A stretch of 64,000 nucleotides of DNA from Bacillus sp. Bos-x628 (GCF_040500475.1 NZ_CP159358.1:2232001-2296000), one strand, 5' to 3'. Positions 16,421 through 27,308 are shown, counted from the stretch's first letter. Notes: generated by a model from the letters alone, not told the origin. Numbers and translations are program-made.

Positions 16421-19393
16421 ATGGGAAATACTAATGTAGAAATAGTTTTAAGGGCATGGCATTTAATTGAAGCTTTGTCTCCTAGTCCAGTCAATGGAAT
16501 AGGAGACACTTTAGAAAAAAAACATTTTCAGCATGATGAGAAGGTACATAAAACAGAACAAGTTCTTTTTTCGGAAAAACCATGGGAAGTGCACAAATTG
16601 AAAAATGAAGAAAAGCAGTTTATTCAATTTCGATATTATATTGGATGCTTTGAGCAATATAAGCTTGTTAAGTATTTACGTGAGTTATTTCACACGAATG
16701 AAGAAATGATGAATCACGATCATAAAATGTTATTTAGTATGTCTTTCCTAGTAGATCATACAGGTAAGTATATGAAGAATTCTTTATTTGTACCTATACT
16801 AATGTATGTGATGAAATTGTTAAAAGAACGTTCAAAAGTGACTTATGATGAATTGATGACGAAATTTAAAGATCATTTGCGTTTATTTGAGGAACAAGTT
16901 GATGATATTTTCGTCAATGGTGTTACCGAAAAATCTCTAGAAAAAGTAAACAAGTTGTATAATCGGTACTTTTTACGAATTGATGATCAGAGACTCCATT
17001 ATATTGAGAAGGAAATCATAAAAATAGGACAAGAAGGCAGTTACAATAACTTTAATAGCTTTTTCTTAGATGATTTAGGAGACATTATTTCTAAAGGTGA
17101 GAATAAAACGTTACGTCAATTTATTGAAGGGACAGATCATCGTACAGATATAGATGAGAATAGAGCATACATTGAAGATGTACTGCAACCTAAATACTTA
17201 CCTAATGGTAGATGGCCATCACCTGTTGAACACAGGTTATCATTAATGCAACAAGTAGCTGTAAATCAAATAATTAATAATAGCCAGAAGATAAATTCAG
17301 TCAATGGCCCACCAGGAACAGGTAAAACGACGTTGCTAAAAGATGTGTTTGCTCACCTTATTGTAGAAAGAGCTGAAAAAATGGCACGGTTTAAAAATCC
17401 TGAAGACGCATTAAAAAAAGTGAAGAAAATAGATTTAGACAATTACCCATATCAAATCTATGAATTGCATGAATCAATTAAACAATATTCAATGGTTGTG
17501 ACTTCAAGCAATAATGGAGCAGTTGAAAATATCTCGAAAGACCTCCCCAAAAAGAAAGAGGTTATACGCAAAGAAAATAAAAGTCAGTTTATTGAATATG
17601 ATCAAGCATATGCATCAGAAGCAGAAGAATTGTCAATGTATCCGTTCGCTGCAAAAGCTCTTCTTGCAGGAAATGATGAAACTTGGGGGTTATTCTCAGC
17701 AGCTTTAGGGAAATCAACGAATATTGCTCAATATTATAAAAATCTTTATTTGGGGGATAATTCTTTTATAAAACAATTGGAACAAGATAAAGAGAAAGTC
17801 AATTTGTCAGATTGGAAGGCCGCAATAGAAGATTTCAAAAGTACTTTACATTCAGTAGAGCAGAAGAAAGCAGAGTTGCAATTAATGTCTGAGGATTTTA
17901 AAAAATACAAAAATATAGACAGCGAGCTATCCTCTCTACAGATAGAAGAGGACAAATTAGAACAGGAATTAATTCAACAATTACAACTAAAGGAATCAAT
18001 TGAAAAAGAAATTCAAACCGTATCAGATATGAATTTTTTCCAACGACTTTTTCATAAAGAAAGAAATCGAAAAGTAAAATTAAAATGGCGCATAATAAAT
18101 ACAACAATTCATAAGTTGGAAAAAAAGCGTAATGTGTTACAGAAGAAAAGACATCAAATAAAAATGCGGTGGATAAAATTTCAAGAGTCCATTGATGATA
18201 AATGCGCTCATCAGGGTTTAAAAATTCCAAGCGATGAATACTGGGGAGAAGACCAATATGAAGATAGACAGAAAAATACAATATGGATAACAAATGAATT
18301 AAATTTTGAAAGAGGGCAGTTATTCTTAAAAGCAATGAAAATTCATAAATTGTTTCTAATATTTAATAATAGGGCCATTAAATCTAGCCTTCGATTGTTA
18401 AATTATCGCTATAAACTTGATTTAAATCAAGCGGATCATCAAATGCATTTGAAGAATGTGTGGGAAATCATACATTTAATTACCCCTGTAATTAGTACAA
18501 CGTTTGCCAGTATACGAAAGATGTATGAAGGAATTGGGCAAGACTTTATTAATTATTTATTTATTGACGAAGCAGGGCAAGCAACACCTCAACAAGCAGC
18601 CGGCGCTTTATGGAGATCGCAGAAAGCAATAGTTGTCGGGGACCCAATACAAATTGAACCAGTTGTCACTATTGATCGCACAATTTTAGGAGATATTAAA
18701 AGGTATTATGGGATTGATGATGAATTTATCGAGCTGGGAACGTCTGTGCAATCACTAGCAGATAGGGCAAATTCAATTGGCACGTATAAAAAGAATCAAG
18801 AGTGGATAGGTATTCCTTTATGGGTTCATCGTAGGTGCTTAGACCCTATGTTCACGATTTCAAACGCAATTGCTTATGATAATAAAATGGTGTTAGCAGA
18901 AAAGGAACAAGGGAAAAGTGCATGGATCGATATTAAAGGTAAAGCGACCAATAGGCAATTTGTTGAGAAACAGGCAGAATGGATTTCCAAAGAAATTTAT
19001 GAAAAATGGAGTGTGAGTTCTGAGCTACCTAACATCTATGTGATCTCTCCTTTTACAGCAGTTAAAAATGGACTTAAAAGAAGCATTAGAAGTTATTTAA
19101 AGAAAAGGGATTTACCAAAAAAGGCAGTTGACGCTTGGACAAAAAACTCAGTAGGAACTGTACATACTTTTCAAGGAAAGGAAGCTGAAATCGTTTATTT
19201 TGTAGTAGGAACAGATGAAAATAGTGATGGAGCAGCAAATTGGTCTTGTTCTAAACCAAATCTAATTAATGTCGCAGTTACACGAGCAAAAAAAGAGTTC
19301 TATATCGTAGGTGACTATCAAAGAATCTCTAAAAAACAATACTATCAAACAATTGCAGAGAATGTAGAAAAAATAGAAAGACCAAAGTTATAA
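16421..19393 (+). CDS. Large SF1 helicase (DNA2/NAM7-like) with coiled coil
   Basis: 990 residues, ATG behind GTGGAGGG. The N-terminal 280 residues are not recognised. The helicase core then shows Walker A NGPPGTGKTT (about 293-302), motif II LFIDEAGQA with VVGDPIQIEPV, motif V VGTVHTFQGKEAEIVYF and motif VI NVAVTRAKKEFYIVGD, typical of the Upf1/DNA2 group of 5'-3' helicases. Between motifs Ia and II there is a long charged insert (about 460-610) with heptad-like Glu/Lys/Leu, probably a coiled coil. Proteins of this build occur in defence and mobile islands; no nuclease motif is obvious, so a partner may supply it. Motifs are intact and the gene has its own terminator. Confidence 0.82.
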   Translation: MGNTNVEIVLRAWHLIEALSPSPVNGIGDTLEKKHFQHDEKVHKTEQVLFSEKPWEVHKLKNEEKQFIQFRYYIGCFEQYKLVKYLRELFHTNEEMMNHDHKMLFSMSFLVDHTGKYMKNSLFVPILMYVMKLLKERSKVTYDELMTKFKDHLRLFEEQVDDIFVNGVTEKSLEKVNKLYNRYFLRIDDQRLHYIEKEIIKIGQEGSYNNFNSFFLDDLGDIISKGENKTLRQFIEGTDHRTDIDENRAYIEDVLQPKYLPNGRWPSPVEHRLSLMQQVAVNQIINNSQKINSVNGPPGTGKTTLLKDVFAHLIVERAEKMARFKNPEDALKKVKKIDLDNYPYQIYELHESIKQYSMVVTSSNNGAVENISKDLPKKKEVIRKENKSQFIEYDQAYASEAEELSMYPFAAKALLAGNDETWGLFSAALGKSTNIAQYYKNLYLGDNSFIKQLEQDKEKVNLSDWKAAIEDFKSTLHSVEQKKAELQLMSEDFKKYKNIDSELSSLQIEEDKLEQELIQQLQLKESIEKEIQTVSDMNFFQRLFHKERNRKVKLKWRIINTTIHKLEKKRNVLQKKRHQIKMRWIKFQESIDDKCAHQGLKIPSDEYWGEDQYEDRQKNTIWITNELNFERGQLFLKAMKIHKLFLIFNNRAIKSSLRLLNYRYKLDLNQADHQMHLKNVWEIIHLITPVISTTFASIRKMYEGIGQDFINYLFIDEAGQATPQQAAGALWRSQKAIVVGDPIQIEPVVTIDRTILGDIKRYYGIDDEFIELGTSVQSLADRANSIGTYKKNQEWIGIPLWVHRRCLDPMFTISNAIAYDNKMVLAEKEQGKSAWIDIKGKATNRQFVEKQAEWISKEIYEKWSVSSELPNIYVISPFTAVKNGLKRSIRSYLKKRDLPKKAVDAWTKNSVGTVHTFQGKEAEIVYFVVGTDENSDGAANWSCSKPNLINVAVTRAKKEFYIVGDYQRISKKQYYQTIAENVEKIERPKL

Positions 19394-19408
19394 AGATTAT
19401 TTTTAGGA

Positions 19409-19433
19409 CCTCTCAACATGTTGAGAGGTTTTT
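19409..19433 (+). terminator. Terminator after the large helicase
   Basis: Perfect palindrome CCTCTCAACATGTTGAGAGG at 19409-19428 followed by TTTTTG. Confidence 0.92.
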
Positions 19434-19577
19434 GTTTTAGACGTTAAGAATAATGAGAAAACTAGACCAATTTAAAAATGAATATGCTTATCGATGAAGG
19501 AAAAACAGGTTGGAATTTTATTTTGTGATGAAAATTTAATATATGGAGAAGTTGAAATATCTGCTGATCCATTACAT

Positions 19578-19976
19578 TCACATCTTTTCATTTACAATCT
19601 TGTTCACTGCAGGAATGTCTGCAGGAGCGAAATGAAGTTCGGTCAGTTTATCTCTCGTAACCCAGCGTGTGTCAGCATGCTCTAATGCAATAGGATTTCC
19701 TTCTACTAATTTAGCTTTGTAAGTTTCAAGTCGTACAATGACGTTTTCATATTCATATGTTGTGTCCTCTACTTTTGAACCGACATCAATATTGCAAGTG
19801 AATTCTTCTAAAAATTCACGCTTTAATGCTTGTTCAGGGGATTCTCCAGACTCAATTTTACCTCCAGGAAATTCCCAATAATTAGCTAAACTCATATTAG
19901 GACTTCTTAGTGCACAGAAAATTTCATTTTTTTCGTTTTCAATGATAGCACCAACGACATGAACTGTTTTTTTCAT
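19578..19976 (-). CDS. Nudix hydrolase, MutT/8-oxo-dGTPase-like
   Basis: 132 residues. The Nudix box GGKIESGESPEQALKREFLEEF (residues 36-57) matches GX5EX7REXXEEXX. The N-terminus KTVHVVGAIIENEKNEIFCALR and the strand YWEFPGGK are typical of small MutT-type enzymes that hydrolyse oxidised or non-canonical NTPs such as 8-oxo-dGTP. It stands alone, between the large helicase and the GIY-YIG protein. Its substrate cannot be read from the sequence; in this island it might instead serve a defence or toxin role. The ATG at 19976 lies 7-8 bases behind AAGGGTGAT. Confidence 0.85.
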   Translation of the reverse strand: MKKTVHVVGAIIENEKNEIFCALRSPNMSLANYWEFPGGKIESGESPEQALKREFLEEFTCNIDVGSKVEDTTYEYENVIVRLETYKAKLVEGNPIALEHADTRWVTRDKLTELHFAPADIPAVNKIVNEKM

Positions 19977-20240
19977 AATAGATCACCCTTATTATATTTC
20001 ATAGTTTGATTTTAGCTTATTTTAGTAATGGAGTTAAGATTAAATTTGGGAAATCTTTTTTAAGTTTAGAACTTTCTCAATGAGATTTTATGTAGATTAA
20101 TTTGAAGTTAGATAAAAGTTATTCCTATCTATTATTAATTAGGGCTTATTAAACTTATGGATTAGCAAGATCTTTTGAATTATGGTATTGTCTCCAGTTG
20201 CGATCGTCTCTGATTGATCATATCTATTAAATCCTTGATC

Positions 20241-21890
20241 TCAGTCATGTTTTCCGCTCCTTTTTAACTCTATCAATCTCTTTCTTAGTTTTTCATCTGT
20301 TGCATAGATATAAAGACCATGAATGCCACGTTTCATCAGAATGTTTATCGAGTTAAGTATAATCTTTTCTTTTGCCTTCTTGATCTCCTCAAGGGACATG
20401 TCATCTCGTGAGGTGAATGCACCTGTATCTTTATATTTTGAAGTGTCGATTAGAAGTTCATCCTTTTCTTCATCATAGCTGATAGAAGGACCAAGGATGA
20501 CTCCTACATAATTTAAATCAAAACCTTGAACCGTATAGATCGAGCCCACTTCTCTAATCGAATCTGCATGTTCAGCCCATGTCCATTTGTCATTCGTAGA
20601 ATTCCATGGCATATTGATACCACCTTCATCTACGATATATGTAGCTCCATCTTTTTTATGTAAAAAATCAAAGGTTGATACAATGCGGGATAGACCAACT
20701 TCATGATCCTTTTGCTGAATGGCAGTCTTAAAGTTGATTGGATCCGCAAAGATTTTAAGCTCGAATGATCCCTGTTTCTCTTCAGGCAGAGGTAATAATT
20801 GTTTTGAGACAAATTGGTCGATCCATTTTAAAATATCTGGATCGGCATGCATACGCATCTGTTCTGTGAGTGTAACAGTCTTCGCATGATATCTGTTTGT
20901 GATCTCCTCAAGTAATTTTTCGTTCCAATAGCTTTTAATTTTAAGTACCTGTTTGGGATCAAAAATGACAATAGTTATTTTACTGCGTTTAATAATTTCA
21001 TCCAATTGATTTTGATAATGGAAGTTATTATACTTATCATCTTTCGTTAATAAGAGGTGTGCTTCATCTACTAACACGATATCAGCCATTTCACCTGATC
21101 TTGTCATCTGATTAATAAACGTAGTTGGTCTCATGATTTGTTTCTTTTTTAGATTCGGCAGACTCTTAGCAATGTTGTGATATGTTTTTAGCATTTCTGC
21201 ATGATTCACAAGTAAATAATTGTTTTTTTTGTTTAAAACAGACTCTATATCATTCGATAAATCTTGAATCGTATTAAATAGGGAACTCAGTAAAACACTT
21301 TTCCCAGTTCCTGCATCACCTTCTATAGAAATAACATGATGGCTTGATTGTTTGATATGATCTTTACAAAATGCCAAAATTTCATTTTTAATTTCTACTT
21401 GTTGGGGTGATAGTTCCTTATAAGGTGAAAGCTTATATATGTCTCGGTTTCTTAACATTTCTAATGAGTGAGTGACGATCTGTTCTTGTTGTAGTTGCTT
21501 CCAAACTTCTTCAAAGACCTTTTCATTGTAAAAGTCTTTCTGATAATAATGATGCATCTCTCGTGATCTAGTCTGACTGATATTTTTTAATTGATAACGA
21601 TTTTCTGCAATAAAGTAATTAATGAGATTTGTCTCAATATTGTATGAAGCCGATTGATGAAAGCGTTCATGCCCAATCAAAATGGTTTTAGTTAATTTGT
21701 TTCGTTTTGGGTCTTTCAAATGATGTTTCAATCGTCTACTAGCTTGAACTGTCTGACCAATATAAGCGGATGGCCTCTTTTTTTCGTCATAAAGAATATA
21801 GACAATGGGTTGATTATGAAATTCAGTTGCTTTTAGAGAAAGAATCTGTTCTGTTTTAAATTCTCGTTTTTCAAATAAAAGTTCACTCAT
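20241..21890 (-). CDS. GIY-YIG nuclease fused to DUF2075 ATPase/helicase
   Basis: 549 residues. Residues about 28-110 form a GIY-YIG-type nuclease domain (PIVYILYDEKKRPSAYIGQT, followed by RLKHHL and an ETNLINYF glutamate). Residues about 165-549 are a DUF2075 P-loop ATPase with Walker A EGDAGTGKS (about 192-200), Walker B VLVDEAHLLL, an EQMRMH motif, and a late TVQGFDLNYVGVILG motif similar to SF1 motif V. Such fusions are common in mobile or defence islands of Firmicutes and presumably cut and unwind DNA; no in vivo role is known to me. ATG at 21890. Confidence 0.83.
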   Translation of the reverse strand: MSELLFEKREFKTEQILSLKATEFHNQPIVYILYDEKKRPSAYIGQTVQASRRLKHHLKDPKRNKLTKTILIGHERFHQSASYNIETNLINYFIAENRYQLKNISQTRSREMHHYYQKDFYNEKVFEEVWKQLQQEQIVTHSLEMLRNRDIYKLSPYKELSPQQVEIKNEILAFCKDHIKQSSHHVISIEGDAGTGKSVLLSSLFNTIQDLSNDIESVLNKKNNYLLVNHAEMLKTYHNIAKSLPNLKKKQIMRPTTFINQMTRSGEMADIVLVDEAHLLLTKDDKYNNFHYQNQLDEIIKRSKITIVIFDPKQVLKIKSYWNEKLLEEITNRYHAKTVTLTEQMRMHADPDILKWIDQFVSKQLLPLPEEKQGSFELKIFADPINFKTAIQQKDHEVGLSRIVSTFDFLHKKDGATYIVDEGGINMPWNSTNDKWTWAEHADSIREVGSIYTVQGFDLNYVGVILGPSISYDEEKDELLIDTSKYKDTGAFTSRDDMSLEEIKKAKEKIILNSINILMKRGIHGLYIYATDEKLRKRLIELKRSGKHD

Positions 21891-21954
21891 ATAACTAGCC
21901 CCTGTAGTCTTTTTTCCTGTTATCGTATCATAAATTTAGCAAAATATCTCAATG

Positions 21955-22620
21955 AATTAAAAATGAATAAACAGGAGCTGAATTATTTGGAGTGTCTGTA
22001 TACTTGTCATTCAATTCCTCCTAAAAGAGAAGATAGAATTGTCCAATTTAACCCGCATTTTAAGGGTTTAGAGACGCAGAAGTATGGAATTTTGAATTCC
22101 TCGACAAGGAAGGTGAGGTGACTTATTTTTCAATTGCTCTTTAAATATTTAAAGCAACGACCAAAGATAATCCTTTATTAACCGAAGAAGAACTTGATGT
22201 CCAATTAGAACTGCCAGTACAAGAAGAACAACCTCCAACGCCAACTGCTGAAGAATCAAAAATGATTGAGGAGTTAAAAAGAAAAGGCTTAATTTAAAAG
22301 AAAGGTTAAGAGAAAGTGAATAAATGGATATATCTATAGCCCAGATTGGAGATTTTGCTACATCCTATGTGAGTGAGGCATGTCTCCCCTTTTTTCATCG
22401 AAGCCTTGGAAGATTGACTGAAATACCCAAAGACTTGCTTCAAACACTGATGGACAAAAGTCATATGTAGCGGATTGTCAGAATCAGTTTGAAGGCTATT
22501 ATACAGGAAAGGAATGGCGCGAGAAGGAGCTTCTTTATCTTCCAGTGCATATAGTATTACAACAGCCAATGCTGCGTTTGGAAAAAGGCAAGTTTAACAA
22601 AGAGAACTTCCTTTTTTGTA
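21955..22620 (+). other. Decayed coding fragments, possibly phage-derived
   Basis: Plus-strand translations show broken coding pieces: MNKQELNYLECLYTCHS... (from about 21963), LLTEEELDVQLELPVQEEQ...MIEELKRKGLI ending with TAA at about 22297, and QFEGYYTGKEWREKELLYL...LRLEKGKFNKENF (about 22478-22610). No frame is complete. The short acidic tail-type peptide is reminiscent of small genes near phage tail modules, but I cannot name a family. The rest of 21891-22820 shows no gene. Confidence 0.35.
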
Positions 22621-22824
22621 TCTTTGGTTCCTCGTCTCAAAAAGCTAAAATTTGTGTATAAGGTACTTGATATAAAACAGTTCAAAAATTTTTTGCCTTC
22701 TTTATAGTAAGTGTAGTTTATGATGATTTGTATGGGCCAAAAATATATATTTGACTACTATCCCTGTCATCATTTGGTGTACGTGGGTATTCAAAATGAA
22801 TGTAGCAACCAATAAAAAAAGACA

Positions 22825-22953
22825 GCCCCTCAATCAATGAGGGGCTTCAGCGTGTAGACAAACCCTCGCATTTGTTGTCTGGCCTGCGTGCTGGTGCTCA
22901 CGCTCCGCACAAGTAGCTCGTCCTTCCTAGAGAGGGTTTTCATTCACGCTGAA
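22825..22953. repeat. Structured palindromic element, unknown
   Basis: A short hairpin (GCCCCTCA...TGAGGGGC, 22825-22845) is followed by a 108-base element whose ends pair: TTCAGCGTG (22846-22854) with CACGCTGAA (22945-22953). Inside, AAACCCTC (about 22859-22866) faces GAGGGTTTT (about 22932-22940), and GTGCTGGTGCTCAC-type pairs form a central arm. The terminal pairing plus compact inner stems suggest a folded RNA or a REP/MITE-like repeat. No second copy is seen in this window. Confidence 0.5.
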
Positions 22954-22983
22954 AAGACTAAAATAAAGAGCTTTTAGTCTTTT
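22952..22983 (-). terminator. Terminator after the GntR regulator
   Basis: AAAAGACTAAAA (22952-22963) and TTTTAGTCTTTT (22972-22983) form a perfect 12-bp stem around an 8-base loop. It could work in both directions. Confidence 0.85.
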
Positions 22984-22993
22984 GTCCTATCCA

Positions 22994-23704
22994 TCACCCG
23001 TAATAATTATTTGCTTGAATAAAAAATTGGGACTGCATGTAATTATAGGTGATTTTCGAGAAGTCGAAGGGCTGGCCGTTTGTGAGATAGAAGACGGTTT
23101 CGACGCGGAGGGCGGGATCGTTTTGTTTGAGGCCGAGGTGTTTTGCTTCGGCTTCATTTAGTTTGCCTACTTGCATGTACATGTCAGAGAAGCCAACTTT
23201 GAGACCGAGGCCTTCGCTAATGAACTTAAAAACGGAATCGGCGGCGATTTCTGTGTTGAGATAGGGAATGATTGTTTTCCGGTAATAGGATTCTTCTAAA
23301 CACAAAGTTTGTCCATTGATGTAACGAATGCGTTTGAGGTAGAAAACATCCTCTTCTTGTTCAATGTTCAAATTAAGCGCAGCTTCTTCTGTTGGTTTGA
23401 CGGTCTCTAATGTTAAAACCTCTGATGTAAGTTGAAATTCCTCTAAATCTTTTTTAAATCCTTGGTTGGATAATAGGCTGATGTAGCCCTTGCGTCGATG
23501 CCTTCTGACAAAGATCCCGCTACCCCTCACTTGATAGACAATTCCTTTTCTTTCTAGTAAGTCTAATGATTTGATAATGGTACTTTTGCTGACAGCAAAT
23601 TGACTCATGAGTGTTTCGAGTACGGGGAGTTTGTCTCCTTGCTTCAGTTCATGGGTAACAATGTATTTTTCAATGTCGCTCGCGATCTGTTGATACTTTA
23701 ACAT
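22994..23704 (-). CDS. GntR/HutC-family regulator of the beta-glucoside genes
   Basis: 236 residues from ATG 23704, 8 bases behind GAGG; a TTG two codons upstream is less likely. The N-terminal winged helix-turn-helix (about 1-70: YQQIASDIEKYIVTHELKQGDKLPVLETL...VSKSTIIKSLDLLERKGIVYQVRGSGIFV) is followed by a UTRA effector domain that ends QSQFFIQANNYYG. Regulators of this type bind phosphosugars such as beta-glucoside-6-phosphates. Divergent from the PTS gene, with a near-palindromic operator inside that promoter, so it is probably the local repressor, relieved by the phosphosugar. Confidence 0.87.
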   Translation of the reverse strand: MLKYQQIASDIEKYIVTHELKQGDKLPVLETLMSQFAVSKSTIIKSLDLLERKGIVYQVRGSGIFVRRHRRKGYISLLSNQGFKKDLEEFQLTSEVLTLETVKPTEEAALNLNIEQEEDVFYLKRIRYINGQTLCLEESYYRKTIIPYLNTEIAADSVFKFISEGLGLKVGFSDMYMQVGKLNEAEAKHLGLKQNDPALRVETVFYLTNGQPFDFSKITYNYMQSQFFIQANNYYG

Positions 23705-23794
23705 AACCAATCCTCTTTGTTTTCACGATGTATTGTATTTGTATTATAGCACATGCCGATTTTTCGTTAATATGATTTTTATATTATATATGTA

Positions 23795-23823
23795 TTGATA
23801 AATTGTACCGGTATAATTATAAT
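23795..23823 (+). promoter_or_regulatory. Sigma-A promoter with built-in GntR operator
   Basis: TTGATA (23795-23800), a 17-base spacer and TATAAT (23818-23823). The spacer contains ATTGTACCGGTATAAT (23802-23817), a 16-bp near-perfect inverted repeat, placed where a bound repressor would block RNA polymerase. An AAGGGGGG ribosome site follows before the PTS gene. Confidence 0.78.
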
Positions 23824-23857
23824 ATACATATACTAATAGTCATAAAGGGGGGTTTAT

Positions 23858-25756
23858 ATGTCAAAAGTAAGGGATTATCATAAGCTTGCAGAAGACATCT
23901 TAGAGGCAGTTGGTGGAGAGGAAAATGTGGTGAGTGCTGCAAGGTGCGCCACACGTTTGCGTTTGGTGCTGAAACGTTCAAATCCTAAGGCGAAAGAAGT
24001 AGTCAATAGCATGCCTGGCGTGATTACCGTTGTTGAAAATGGCGGACAGTTTCAGGTCGTGATTGGTCAACATGTGGGTGAGGTGTATGAGCATTTTGCC
24101 AGTCTTGTGCAGCTTCAAACGTCTGATGACGATCAGGCAAATGAAAACAAGGGAACGGTGCTGAATCGAGTCATCGCTACCATGTCTGCTGTGTTTGCGC
24201 CATTTGTGTATATTTTGGCGGCAGCCGGAATTTTGCAGGGTGCACTCATTTTAATTAATTTGTTATTTCCTAGTTTTTCAAAAACGGGAACTTATGAAGT
24301 GTTTAGTTTCATTTCTTGGGCTCCGTTTACGTTTTTACCGATCTTTATTGCGATCACTGCGTCTAAGCATTTCAAAACGAACATGTATATTGCGGTTGCG
24401 TGTACGGCAGCACTTGTCAGCCCAACTTGGGCAGAGATTGCCGGGCGTGTGGCATCAGGTGAGGGTGTCACCTTTTTAGGAATTGCATTATCTCAAACGG
24501 TGTATACGTCATCTGTATTGCCACCCCTTTTCTTAGTTTGGATTCTTTCGTATTTAGAGAGGTTTTTAAACAAACGTATTCATGAGGTTGTTAAGCCATT
24601 ATTCGTTCCTTTCATCTGTATGGTGGTGATGGTTCCGTTAACGATTTTATTAATTGGCCCTCTTTCTACTGCTGGAGCAAATGGAATTGCAAACGGATAC
24701 AATTTTTTAGCTGAAAACGTACCGGCTTTAGCAGGCGCCATTATCGGTGGATTTTGGCAGGTGCTTGTCATTTTTGGTGTTCACTGGGGAATTACGCCAA
24801 TGGTGCTTGCAAACTTTGAACAGTATGGACGGGACTCCTTCCAAGCATACCAAACCATTGCTGTGATCGCTCAGGTCGGTGCAGTCTTAGGTGTGGTTTT
24901 AAAAGCGAGAAATCGAGAAACGCGTAAGGTAGGTGTCTCTGCTGGAATTACAGGTCTCTTCGGTATTACGGAGCCAGCTATTTATGGGGTTACGTTACGT
25001 TTCAAGAAGCCATTTATTTTCGGATGTATTTCTGGAGCGGTGGGTGCTGTTGTGGCCAGCTTCTTTACGCCATATTACTTTGTGTATGCAGGCTTACCAG
25101 GTCCACTTACGATTGTGAATGGGATTAGCGCTGAGTATCCAACGTCAATTATTGGCATCTTAATCGGAGTAGCCATTGCACTCATCTTACCGGTTGTACT
25201 CATTCAACTGTTCGGTTATGGGGAAGATACAGTGGAACAGACAGCAGGTCAAACACCCGTTGAAGATAAAGAGAAAGAAGAAACGATTGCTTCAATGAAC
25301 AATGAAGAAACGGTGGCTGCACCATTTGCAGGGAGAATCCTTCCGCTTTCTGAAGTGCCAGATGATGTGTTTAGCTCAGGCGCAATGGGAAAAGGACTTG
25401 CGATTGAGCCTGCAGACAATAAGCTGTATGCACCGTTTGACGGCAGTGTCGTCATGCTTGCACCGACAAAGCATGCCATTGGTTTACGTTCAGAGTATGG
25501 TGTGGAGTTACTTGTTCATGTAGGAATTGATACAGTTTTCCTTGATGGATCAGCGTTTACTCTCAATATAAAAGAGGGCGACAAGGTGAAGAAGGGAGAT
25601 CTATTGATGACATTTGACCAAGAAGCGATTGAAAGCAAAGGGTTAAAAACGATCACTCCTGTCATCATTACCAATACGCAAGCGTACGAAGATGTGATTG
25701 TAGAGGAACTTGAGGCATGTCAGCCAAACGACATCATCATGACAGTTGTGAAATAG
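23858..25756 (+). CDS. Beta-glucoside PTS enzyme IIBCA
   Basis: 632 residues, BglP-like. Domain IIB at about 1-90 carries the phosphocysteine in AARCATRLRL (Cys about 29). Domain IIC at about 105-460 has about ten membrane helices and the GITEPAIYGV substrate motif. Domain IIA at about 485-632 carries the phosphohistidine in ELLVHVGIDTV. The enzyme takes up and phosphorylates beta-glucosides such as salicin, arbutin or cellobiose. The ATG follows AAGGGGGG. The phospho-beta-glucosidase gene follows 12 bases downstream, so the two form an operon. No antiterminator hairpin of the LicT type was seen; GntR control is more likely. Confidence 0.9.
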   Translation: MSKVRDYHKLAEDILEAVGGEENVVSAARCATRLRLVLKRSNPKAKEVVNSMPGVITVVENGGQFQVVIGQHVGEVYEHFASLVQLQTSDDDQANENKGTVLNRVIATMSAVFAPFVYILAAAGILQGALILINLLFPSFSKTGTYEVFSFISWAPFTFLPIFIAITASKHFKTNMYIAVACTAALVSPTWAEIAGRVASGEGVTFLGIALSQTVYTSSVLPPLFLVWILSYLERFLNKRIHEVVKPLFVPFICMVVMVPLTILLIGPLSTAGANGIANGYNFLAENVPALAGAIIGGFWQVLVIFGVHWGITPMVLANFEQYGRDSFQAYQTIAVIAQVGAVLGVVLKARNRETRKVGVSAGITGLFGITEPAIYGVTLRFKKPFIFGCISGAVGAVVASFFTPYYFVYAGLPGPLTIVNGISAEYPTSIIGILIGVAIALILPVVLIQLFGYGEDTVEQTAGQTPVEDKEKEETIASMNNEETVAAPFAGRILPLSEVPDDVFSSGAMGKGLAIEPADNKLYAPFDGSVVMLAPTKHAIGLRSEYGVELLVHVGIDTVFLDGSAFTLNIKEGDKVKKGDLLMTFDQEAIESKGLKTITPVIITNTQAYEDVIVEELEACQPNDIIMTVVK

Positions 25757-27205
<1,449 letters not shown>

Positions 27206-27220
27206 TAGAAAAAAATGCAA

Positions 27221-27260
27221 ACCCGAATGAGCGTAGTATTTGGCTTGTTCGGGTATTTGG
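27221..27260 (+). terminator. Terminator after the beta-glucoside operon
   Basis: ACCCGAA (27221-27227) pairs with TTCGGGT (27248-27254); the following tail is T/G-rich rather than a clean T run. Confidence 0.6.
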
Positions 27261-27308
27261 GTTGTTTTCGATAAAAAAGGCGCGTCTATCCTTTGTTAAG
27301 TATGTGTT

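Noticed and set aside
19494..19685. Plus-strand frame opposite the Nudix gene
   Set aside because: It overlaps the Nudix C-terminus antisense and has no family likeness.
22306..22569. 87-codon minus-strand frame
   Set aside because: Plus-strand fragments at the same place read as coding relics; the minus frame has no family likeness or RBS.
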